From contig NZ_SRUU01000010.1 of assembly GCF_004791585.1 (NCBI RefSeq), positions 124,001-188,000 of the forward strand: a stretch of DNA of 64,000 nt, in the 5' to 3' direction. Below, piece by piece: positions 57,330 to 64,000 of the stretch (its first letter is position 1; every line of letters starts with the position of its first letter). Under the pieces are notes generated by a model that made no database searches, was not told where the DNA came from, and worked only from the letters and a program-made list of their open reading frames with translations. This stretch comes from Mesorhizobium sp. M1C.F.Ca.ET.210.01.1.1. GTDB lineage: Bacteria; Pseudomonadota; Alphaproteobacteria; Rhizobiales; Rhizobiaceae. The translations under genes and the position numbers were made by a program.

Positions 57330-59471
57330 ATGACCATCATTACCGCCGTCATCGCCTGCGGCTTGCTGTCAATTCTGTACGCCATCTGGGCGACACGTTC
57401 GGTCCTTGCGTCCGATCAGGGCAATCAACGCATGCAGGAAATCTCCGCAGCCATTCGCGAAGGCGCCCAAGCCTATCTGGCGCGCCAATACACGACCATC
57501 GCCGTCGTCGGCGTCGTCGTGCTCGTGCTTGCCTGGTGGCTGCTCTCCATCACTTCCGCAATCGGCTTCCTGATCGGCGCCGTGCTTTCGGGCGCTGCCG
57601 GCTTCATCGGCATGCATGTCTCGGTGCGCGCCAACGTCCGCACCGCGCAGGCCGCTTCCAACAGCCTCGCCGCCGGCCTCGACATCGCCTTCAAGTCGGG
57701 CGCCATCACCGGCCTGCTGGTGGCGGGCCTTGCCCTGCTCGGCGTCTCCATCTACTACGCCATCCTGACCGGCCCCTTGGGCCTGCAGCCGAACGACCGC
57801 GTCGTCATAGACTCGCTGGTCTCGCTCGGCTTCGGCGCCTCGCTGATCTCGATCTTCGCCCGTCTCGGCGGCGGCATCTTCACCAAGGGCGCCGATGTCG
57901 GCGGCGACCTTGTCGGAAAGGTGGAAGCCGGCATTCCGGAAGATGATCCGCGCAATCCGGCCACCATCGCCGACAATGTCGGCGACAATGTCGGCGACTG
58001 CGCCGGCATGGCCGCTGACCTTTTCGAGACCTATGCGGTGACGGTCGTCGCCACCATGGTTCTGGCCTCCATCTTCTTCGGCGGCACGGCAGTGTTGGGT
58101 GCGGCGATGCTCTATCCGCTCGCCATATGCGGCGCCTGCATCCTGACCTCGATCGTCGGCACCTTCTTCGTCAAGCTCGGTTCCAACGGCTCGATCATGG
58201 GCGCGCTCTACAAGGGCCTGATCGTCACCGGCCTGCTGTCGATCGTCGGCCTCGCCATCGCCACCTCAGCGGTGCTTGGCTGGGGTGAGATCGGCACTGT
58301 CGGCGGCCTCGCCATCACCGGCAAGAACCTGTTCATCTGCGGCCTGATCGGCCTGCTGGTGACCGGCCTCATCGTGGTGATCACCGAATACTACACCGGC
58401 ACCAACAAGCGCCCGGTCAACTCGATCGCCCAGGCCTCGGTGACCGGCCACGGCACCAACGTCATCCAGGGCCTCGCGGTCTCGCTGGAATCGACGGCGC
58501 TTCCGGCAATCGTCATCGTCGGCGGCATCATCGCCACCTTTCAGCTCGGCGGCCTCTTCGGTACCGCGATCGCCGTCACCACCATGCTCGGCCTTGCCGG
58601 CATGATCGTCGCCCTCGACGCTTTCGGGCCGGTCACCGACAATGCCGGCGGCATTGCCGAAATGTCCGGCCTGCCCAAGGAAGTGCGCCAGTCCACCGAC
58701 GCGCTCGACGCGGTCGGCAACACCACCAAGGCGGTGACCAAAGGCTATGCCATCGGCTCCGCCGGCCTCGGCGCGCTGGTGCTGTTTGCGGCATACTCGA
58801 ACGACCTGAAGTTCTTTGCCGCCAATGGCGACAAGTACCCCTACTTCCAGGGCATGGGCGAGGTCTCCTTCGATCTCTCCAACCCTTACGTCGTCGCCGG
58901 CCTGATCTTCGGCGGCCTGATCCCTTATCTGTTCGGCGGCATCGCGATGACCGCCGTCGGCCGCGCGGCGGGCTCGATCGTTGAGGAGGTGCGCAAGCAG
59001 TTCCGCGAAGACAAGGGCATCATGGCCGGCACGTCCAAGCCGAACTATGCGCGCGCCGTCGACCTGCTGACCAGGGCCGCAATCCGCGAGATGATCATTC
59101 CCTCGCTGCTGCCGGTGCTGGCGCCGCTCGTCGTCTATTTCGGCGTGTACCTGATCTCGGGCTCGAAGGCCTCGGCCTTCGCCGCGCTCGGCGCCTCGCT
59201 GCTCGGTGTCATCGTCAATGGCCTGTTCGTCGCCATCTCGATGACCTCCGGCGGCGGCGCCTGGGACAACGCCAAGAAGTCGTTCGAGGACGGCTTCACC
59301 GACAAGGGCGGCGTCAAGCACCTGAAGGGTTCCGAGGCGCACAAGGCCTCGGTCACGGGCGACACCGTCGGCGACCCCTACAAGGACACCGCCGGCCCGG
59401 CCGTCAACCCGGCGATCAAGATCACCAATATCGTGGCGCTGCTCTTGCTTGCCGTGCTTGCGCACGGCTGA
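57330..59471 (+). CDS. hppA: K+-independent membrane-bound H+-translocating pyrophosphatase
   Basis: A 713-residue, 16-helix ion pump that uses PPi hydrolysis to move H+. Conserved substrate sites are [37 protein letters not shown] in two parts, and [14 protein letters not shown]. In the segment [17 protein letters not shown] the Lys after GNTT marks the K+-independent class. ATG 57330 has GAGGAAAA before it; the open frame reaches further upstream but through poor sequence. In rhizobia it is often linked to acid tolerance. A strong terminator follows. Confidence 0.96.
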   Translation: MTIITAVIACGLLSILYAIWATRSVLASDQGNQRMQEISAAIREGAQAYLARQYTTIAVVGVVVLVLAWWLLSITSAIGFLIGAVLSGAAGFIGMHVSVRANVRTAQAASNSLAAGLDIAFKSGAITGLLVAGLALLGVSIYYAILTGPLGLQPNDRVVIDSLVSLGFGASLISIFARLGGGIFTKGADVGGDLVGKVEAGIPEDDPRNPATIADNVGDNVGDCAGMAADLFETYAVTVVATMVLASIFFGGTAVLGAAMLYPLAICGACILTSIVGTFFVKLGSNGSIMGALYKGLIVTGLLSIVGLAIATSAVLGWGEIGTVGGLAITGKNLFICGLIGLLVTGLIVVITEYYTGTNKRPVNSIAQASVTGHGTNVIQGLAVSLESTALPAIVIVGGIIATFQLGGLFGTAIAVTTMLGLAGMIVALDAFGPVTDNAGGIAEMSGLPKEVRQSTDALDAVGNTTKAVTKGYAIGSAGLGALVLFAAYSNDLKFFAANGDKYPYFQGMGEVSFDLSNPYVVAGLIFGGLIPYLFGGIAMTAVGRAAGSIVEEVRKQFREDKGIMAGTSKPNYARAVDLLTRAAIREMIIPSLLPVLAPLVVYFGVYLISGSKASAFAALGASLLGVIVNGLFVAISMTSGGGAWDNAKKSFEDGFTDKGGVKHLKGSEAHKASVTGDTVGDPYKDTAGPAVNPAIKITNIVALLLLAVLAHG

Positions 59472-59495
59472 TCAAAGCCGCCTGTTTCAAGACAA

Positions 59496-59536
59496 AAAAC
59501 CCGCGGGAGCGATCCCGCGGGTTTTGCTTTTTTGGT
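59496..59536 (+). terminator. hppA: Rho-independent terminator of hppA
   Basis: AAAACCCGCGGGA and TCCCGCGGGTTTT pair perfectly around GCGA, then a T-rich tail. A-runs flank it too, so it could work from both sides. Confidence 0.9.
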
Positions 59537-59549
59537 CGACGGTCCCGCC

Positions 59550-59586
59550 GAAACAAAAGGACCCGCCGGTCCGATTCGGCGGGTCC
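59550..59586 (-). terminator. bamE: Rho-independent terminator of bamE
   Basis: On the minus strand GGACCCGCCG pairs with CGGCGGGTCC around an eight-base loop, followed by TTTTGTTT. It closes the bamE transcript. Confidence 0.85.
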
Positions 59587-59614
59587 TGTCTGTCTGAAAT
59601 CCAGCGAGCCGAGC

Positions 59615-60136
59615 TTAGGGCGTCCCGCTGCCGCCGCCCGGGATGCCGGGTGCCAGCTTGCTGGCGCCGTTGATGATCTGGCTGAGGAAGTTCTGGTCCT
59701 TGCCGCCCGTCGGCGTCGTCCTCGAGATGAAATCGAAGATCTTGCCGTCCTTCAGGCCGTAATTGGCGATCTGGGTGACGCGGCCGTCGGCGCCGAAATA
59801 GACCGCCAGCACGTGCTGGTCGACCAGACGCGGCTTGTCGAAGGCGACGTAGCGCTTGCGCGTCTGCGAGATGTAATAGAAGGTCTCGTTGTCGAAGGTC
59901 GCCGTCGTTGACGGCGTCCCCAGCGCCAGGAGCACCTGCTCGCGGCTCGAGCCGACCGGCACCGAGTCGATCGCCGCCTGGTCGATGACATAACCCTGCG
60001 TCAGCGTCTCGCTCGGGCTGAGGTCGCCGATCATCTTGGACGAATTGCAGGCCGAAAGCGCGGATACCGCCACCAGCAGAGAAGCCACGCCCGCTGGCAA
60101 GGGCGTAAGAAACGACTTGAATTTCAGCGCACCCAA
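59615..60136 (-). CDS. bamE: Outer-membrane assembly lipoprotein BamE (SmpA/OmlA family)
   Basis: A 173-residue lipoprotein of the BAM complex, which inserts beta-barrel proteins into the outer membrane. The signal peptide is LLVAVSALSAC, with the lipobox cysteine about 30 residues in. The BamE domain contains DSVPVGSSREQVLLALGTPS and FYYISQTRKRYVAF, and the C-terminal tail is Gly-rich. The start is uncertain: three TTG codons lie in a row behind GGAGAA, and the last (60136) has the best spacing. Confidence 0.87.
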   Translation of the reverse strand: MGALKFKSFLTPLPAGVASLLVAVSALSACNSSKMIGDLSPSETLTQGYVIDQAAIDSVPVGSSREQVLLALGTPSTTATFDNETFYYISQTRKRYVAFDKPRLVDQHVLAVYFGADGRVTQIANYGLKDGKIFDFISRTTPTGGKDQNFLSQIINGASKLAPGIPGGGSGTP

Positions 60137-60253
60137 CAACAATTCTCCATCACATCCCCGCAACTTGCGCTGGGCCGCAAAACCGGTAAACCAGCTTGCA
60201 TGCCGATGCAACAAGGCCAAATCAAACAACAGGTCCCCAGGAGACCACCCTCA

Positions 60254-60796
60254 ATGTTCCAGCGTCTTTTTGGCCGTGAACGCCACGCCAACCGCGCTAT
60301 CACCGAGGCGCTCTACGCACAAATCGTGGCGGCGGCGCGGCAAAAAGTGTTTTATTCCGACTGGAATGTGCCGGATACGCTGCTTGGCCGCTTCGAGATG
60401 CTGTCGCTGCATATGTACCTGGTCCAGCACCGGCTGCGCGGGGAGGGTGGAGCGGCGGCCGAGGTCGCGCAGGTGCTGATCGACGAGTTCTTCCTCGATG
60501 TCGACCATTCGCTGAGGGAACTCGGCATCAGCGATGTCGGCGTGCCGAAGCGCATGAAGAAGCTGGCAAAGATGTTCTATGGCCGCACAGCGGCTTATGA
60601 CGGCGCCTTGCGCGACGATGATCGCGCCGCCCTCGCCGCCGCGCTCGCCCGTAATGTCAGGCCTGATGCCGGTGAGTGGCCCGAGGCGCCGCAACTGGCC
60701 AGCTACGTTTCCGCAGCGTCCCGGCAGCTAACCGCGCAACCGAGCGAATCGATCGTGGCCGGCGCCGTCACGTTCCCGGTCGCCGGAGCCGCGTGA
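60254..60796 (+). CDS. Ubiquinol-cytochrome c chaperone family protein (Cbp3-like)
   Basis: A 180-residue protein with the UPF0174/CBP3 signature: ARQKVFYSDWNVPDTLLGRF, then EMLSLHMYLVQHRLRG, FLDVDHSLRELGISDVGVPK in two parts, and KRMKKLAKMFYGR. In mitochondria the homologue Cbp3 helps assemble the cytochrome bc1 complex. ATG 60254 is preferred to the upstream GTG/ATG options. It directly precedes the DUF177 gene. Confidence 0.9.
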   Translation: MFQRLFGRERHANRAITEALYAQIVAAARQKVFYSDWNVPDTLLGRFEMLSLHMYLVQHRLRGEGGAAAEVAQVLIDEFFLDVDHSLRELGISDVGVPKRMKKLAKMFYGRTAAYDGALRDDDRAALAAALARNVRPDAGEWPEAPQLASYVSAASRQLTAQPSESIVAGAVTFPVAGAA

Positions 60797-60807
60797 AGGA
60801 GGCGAGA

Positions 60808-61356
60808 ATGAAATACGCCGAACCGCAAAGCCCCGTGTCCTTCGTAGCCAATGTCGCCCGCCTGCCGCAAAAGGGCTTGCCGGTCGTGATCGAGGCGGAT
60901 GAGCGCCAGCGCGCGGCACTTGCAGCCGAGTACGATCTGCTCTTGGTCGAGAGCTACCGCGCCGAGCTGCTTGTGACGTCCTGGAAGCGCAACGGCGTCA
61001 AGGTCAGCGGCCGCGTCGAGGCCGGTATCACGCAGGCTTGCATCGTCACCCTCGATCCGGTCGCCGCCCATATCGACGAGCCCGTCGAGGCGTTGTTCCT
61101 GCCCGAGCAGTCGAAGCTCGGACGCGAGGGCTTCGAGGGCGGCGGCGAGATCGTCCTCGACGCCGACGGGCCGGACAGTCCCGAAACCTTTTCCGGCGAC
61201 ACCATCGATGTCGGTGCGCTCGCGGAGCAGTTTTTCGGCCTGGCGATCGATCCTTATCCGCGCAAGCCCGGAGCCTCGCTCGACGCCGAGGGCGACGATC
61301 CTCCGGAAGAAAGCGAATTCCAGAAAAAGCTGCGTTCGCTGCTCGGAAAATCCTGA
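60808..61356 (+). CDS. DUF177 (YceD-like) protein
   Basis: A 182-residue protein of the DUF177 family. It shows VSGRVEAGITQACIVTLDPV with the Cys that is often conserved, and IDPYPRKPGASLDAE near the C terminus. YceD in E. coli and plants is tied to 23S rRNA processing. AAGGAGG lies before ATG 60808. As in other rhizobia, rpmF does not follow, so plsX comes next after a 130-base gap. Confidence 0.87.
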   Translation: MKYAEPQSPVSFVANVARLPQKGLPVVIEADERQRAALAAEYDLLLVESYRAELLVTSWKRNGVKVSGRVEAGITQACIVTLDPVAAHIDEPVEALFLPEQSKLGREGFEGGGEIVLDADGPDSPETFSGDTIDVGALAEQFFGLAIDPYPRKPGASLDAEGDDPPEESEFQKKLRSLLGKS

Positions 61357-61486
61357 AGGCCGCCTGGATTTTGGAAAAGTTGGTTGTGCGGCAGCCCAAA
61401 ACCGGTATTTTCGCCGAACCTTCGCGAGCCCCCTTACCTCGGCAGGCGCCCGCCGCTAGCCAGGCAAACCGTGAGAAACACACCGC

Positions 61487-62557
61487 GTGATCAGGATTTC
61501 CATCGATGCCATGGGCGGCGACCACGGACCAGGCGTCGTCATCCCGGCGCTGATGACGGTCGCCATCCGCCGCCCTGACATCCGCTTCGTCATCTATGGC
61601 CGCGAGGACGCCGTGCGTCCCGAACTGGCCAAGTTTCCCAAGCTCGCCGAGGTCAGCGAATTCGTTCATTGCGAGATCGCGGTGAGGATGGACGACAAGC
61701 CGAGCCAGGCGCTGCGCCACGGCCGCTGGAAATCGTCGATGTGGAAGGCGGTCGAGGCGGTGAAGAACGGCGCCGCGCAAGCCTGCATCTCGGCCGGCAA
61801 CACCGGCGCGCTGATGGCGATGTCAAAATTCTGCCTGCGCACAATGGCTACCATCGACCGCCCGGCGATCGCAGCGCTTTGGCCGACGACGCGCGGCGAG
61901 AGCGTGGTGCTCGACGTCGGCGCCACCATCGGCGCGGATGCCCATCAACTCGTCGATTTCGCCATCCTGGGTACCGGCATGGCGCGCTCTGTGTTCGGCA
62001 TCGAGCGGCCGAGCGTCGGCCTGCTCAATGTCGGCGTCGAGGAGATCAAGGGCCAGGAGGAGGTCAAGGAGGCTGGGCGCATGCTGCGCGAGGCCAACAT
62101 GGCTTCGATGAACTATCGCGGCTTCGTCGAGGGCGACGATATCGGCAAGGGCACGGTCGACGTGGTCGTGAGCGAGGGCTTTGCCGGCAACATCGCGCTC
62201 AAGACCGCCGAGGGCACGGCAAGGCAGATCGCCGGCTACCTGCGCGCCGCCATGAGCCGCACGCTGATGGCCAGGATCGGTTACGTCTTCGCCAAAGGCG
62301 CCTTCGACCGGCTGCGCGAGAAGATGGATGTCGGCCGCTCCAACGGCGGCGTCTTCCTGGGCCTGAACGGCATCGTGGTGAAGAGCCACGGCGGCGCCGA
62401 TTCGGACGGCTTTGCGGCGGCGATCGAGCTCGGCTACGACATGGTGCGCAACAATCTGCTTGACCGGATCGAGGCCGATCTCGATCTGTTCCATGCGCGC
62501 AATCCGAATGCCCAGGCAAACAGGAAATCCGGCGTCGCCGTCGACGCCGAGGAATAG
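61487..62557 (+). CDS. plsX: Phosphate acyltransferase PlsX
   Basis: A 356-residue enzyme that makes acyl-phosphate from acyl-ACP for phospholipid synthesis. Start motif: [18 protein letters not shown]. Further: [35 protein letters not shown] in two parts, and the end [16 protein letters not shown]. It starts with GTG 61487. It is 10 bases before fabH, so the two share a transcript. Confidence 0.96.
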   Translation: MIRISIDAMGGDHGPGVVIPALMTVAIRRPDIRFVIYGREDAVRPELAKFPKLAEVSEFVHCEIAVRMDDKPSQALRHGRWKSSMWKAVEAVKNGAAQACISAGNTGALMAMSKFCLRTMATIDRPAIAALWPTTRGESVVLDVGATIGADAHQLVDFAILGTGMARSVFGIERPSVGLLNVGVEEIKGQEEVKEAGRMLREANMASMNYRGFVEGDDIGKGTVDVVVSEGFAGNIALKTAEGTARQIAGYLRAAMSRTLMARIGYVFAKGAFDRLREKMDVGRSNGGVFLGLNGIVVKSHGGADSDGFAAAIELGYDMVRNNLLDRIEADLDLFHARNPNAQANRKSGVAVDAEE

Positions 62558-62566
62558 GAACGAACC

Positions 62567-63538
62567 TTGATCAGATCAGTCGTGCGCGGCAACGGTGCCG
62601 CGCTGCCCCGCCGCATCATGAAGAACGCCGACTTCGAAGGCATGGTCGAGACCTCCGACGAGTGGATCGTCCAGCGCACCGGCATTCGCCAGCGCCACGT
62701 CGCGGCCGATGACGAGACGACGGCCTCGCTGGGCGAGGCGGCGGCGCGCGCCGCGCTCGACAGCGCCGGCTTGACGCCTGCCGACATCGACCTGATCGTG
62801 CTGGCGACATCGACGCCCAACAACACTTTTCCCGCGACCGCGGTGGAGATCCAGAACCGGCTCGGCATGCATCACGGCTTCGCCTTCGACATGCAGGCCG
62901 TGTGCTCGGGCTTCGTCTATGCGGTCGCCACCGCCGATCTCTATATCCGCGGCGGGCTGGCAAAACGCGTGCTGGTGATCGGCTCGGAAACCTTCTCGCG
63001 CATCCTCGACTGGAGCGACCGCTCGACCTGCGTGCTTTTCGGCGATGGCGCCGGGGCGGTTGTGCTCGAGGCAGCGGAGGGGGCGGGCAGCATCGCCGAT
63101 CGCGGCGTGCTGGCGGCCAGCCTGCGCTCGGATGGCGTCCACAAGGAGAAGCTCTTCGTCGACGGCGGCCCATCGACGACGGGCACGGTCGGCCATCTCA
63201 GGATGGAAGGCCGCGAGGTGTTCAAGCACGCGGTCGGCATGATCACCGACGTCATCGAAGCGACCTTTGCGCAGGCCGGGATCACGGCGCAGGACCTCGA
63301 CTGGTTCGTGCCGCATCAGGCCAATAAACGGATTATTGACGCTTCCGCCAAGAAGCTCGGGATTGCCGAACAGAAAGTTGTGGTCACCGTCGATTTGCAC
63401 GGTAACACCTCTGCTGCCTCCGTGCCGCTCGCCTTGTCGGTGGCCGTCGCCGATGGCCGCATCAAGAAGGGCGACCTGGTTCTGCTCGAGGCGATGGGCG
63501 GAGGTTTCACCTGGGGCGCGGTGTTGCTCCGCTGGTAA
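62567..63538 (+). CDS. fabH: Beta-ketoacyl-ACP synthase III
   Basis: A 323-residue condensing enzyme that starts fatty-acid synthesis from acetyl-CoA and malonyl-ACP. The catalytic triad is Cys113 ([10 protein letters not shown]), the His in [11 protein letters not shown] and the Asn in [10 protein letters not shown]. It begins with a TTG codon at 62567, with GGAA upstream. It follows plsX and precedes ihfA, the common alphaproteobacterial order. Confidence 0.96.
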   Translation: MIRSVVRGNGAALPRRIMKNADFEGMVETSDEWIVQRTGIRQRHVAADDETTASLGEAAARAALDSAGLTPADIDLIVLATSTPNNTFPATAVEIQNRLGMHHGFAFDMQAVCSGFVYAVATADLYIRGGLAKRVLVIGSETFSRILDWSDRSTCVLFGDGAGAVVLEAAEGAGSIADRGVLAASLRSDGVHKEKLFVDGGPSTTGTVGHLRMEGREVFKHAVGMITDVIEATFAQAGITAQDLDWFVPHQANKRIIDASAKKLGIAEQKVVVTVDLHGNTSAASVPLALSVAVADGRIKKGDLVLLEAMGGGFTWGAVLLRW

Positions 63539-63643
63539 GTGCCGAACGCGCTGGTTCGGTCCTTGACCTTGCCGGATCAATTACTTAGGCTCTGCCGCTG
63601 GCTGTATCGATTTACGTTTTTTTGAGCTGATGGGACGGTTTGC

Positions 63644-63967
63644 ATGGGGGGAAAGACACTTACGCGTGCCGACCTTGCCGAAGCCGTTTACCGCAAGGTT
63701 GGGTTGTCGCGAACTGAATCGGCCGAACTCGTCGAGGCCGTTCTGGATGAAATCTGCGAGGCCATCGTTCGCGGTGAAACGGTGAAGCTGTCGTCCTTCG
63801 CAACCTTCCATGTCCGCTCCAAGAACGAGCGCATCGGTCGCAATCCGAAGACCGGCGAGGAAGTGCCTATCCTGCCGCGCCGGGTGATGACGTTCAAATC
63901 GTCGAACGTGCTGAAGAACCGCATTCTGCGCTCGCACCAGAACAGCAAGGCCAAGGGCGGCAAATAG
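63644..63967 (+). CDS. ihfA: Integration host factor subunit alpha
   Basis: A 107-residue DNA-bending protein of the HU/IHF family. It shows [20 protein letters not shown], then [30 protein letters not shown] in two parts, the DNA-contacting arm with the key Pro in RNPKTGE, and the C-terminal helix. The C terminus is basic. It probably pairs with IhfB encoded elsewhere. ATG 63644 is the start. Confidence 0.95.
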   Translation: MGGKTLTRADLAEAVYRKVGLSRTESAELVEAVLDEICEAIVRGETVKLSSFATFHVRSKNERIGRNPKTGEEVPILPRRVMTFKSSNVLKNRILRSHQNSKAKGGK

Positions 63968-64000
63968 CGCGCCGGCAAATACGGTTGAAAACCGCCGTCA

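Overview
The window looks like a stretch of chromosome from a Hyphomicrobiales (Rhizobiales) alphaproteobacterium, most likely Mesorhizobium or a close Phyllobacteriaceae relative. The grounds are the high GC content, the alphaproteobacterial gene orders glyA/nrdR/ribD/ribE/ribH/nusB and DUF177/plsX/fabH/ihfA, the LdtR/LdtP pair, a leucyl/arginyl-transferase (bpt), a cytochrome bc1 assembly chaperone, and many short palindromic intergenic repeats of the rhizobial kind. This is a reading of protein sequences by eye; no database search was run.

Layout. 1-2.3 kb: two small proteins, tRNA-Gln(CUG) and a YbhN-type membrane protein. 2.3-6 kb: ppx/gppA-like phosphatase, rlmE and a DHA2 exporter. 6.1-9.5 kb: a Phd/VapC-like toxin-antitoxin pair, guaB behind an attenuator-like leader, and two small membrane proteins. 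9.5-17.6 kb: RNase D, two MFS transporters, a DeoR regulator, aspS and a large periplasmic protein. 18-26.4 kb: parC, AI-2E-type permease, EamA permease, bpt, RDD protein, sthA and an esterase. 26.6-32 kb: accessory-looking block with OpgC-type membrane acyltransferase, a LacI regulator, two tandem paralogous microproteins, DUF423, and an MFS/GntR divergent pair. 32-39.2 kb: GT90, aldo/keto reductase, ppk2, RibD-C-like reductase, a stand-alone CobT-like VWA protein, hemB and DUF2066. 39.3-45.9 kb: ICMT-like methyltransferase, 3-hydroxyisobutyryl-CoA hydrolase, small membrane protein, ldtR, ldtP and a Na+/H+ antiporter. 46-53 kb: glyA, secreted protein, glpM-like pseudogene, nrdR, ribDEH, nusB and an MFS transporter. 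53.1-57.1 kb: osmF-yehYXW osmoprotectant ABC system. 57.3-64 kb: H+-pyrophosphatase, bamE, bc1 chaperone, DUF177, plsX, fabH and ihfA.

Most genes are housekeeping. The most unusual locus is 27.8-29.5 kb. There a LacI-family regulator faces two tandem genes for 47- and 45-residue proteins that share an N-terminal motif. The same 14-bp near-palindrome occurs three times: before the regulator, on the promoter of the first small gene, and before the second. It looks like a small dedicated regulon of unknown function. Other notable points are an OsmF binding protein lacking about 43 internal residues that include the EYTG segment, a three-part mutually exclusive hairpin leader before guaB, a glpM-like pseudogene with one frameshift and one nonsense codon, a CobT-like VWA domain encoded alone behind hemB, and a four-fold heptad repeat at the N terminus of the OpgC-like protein.
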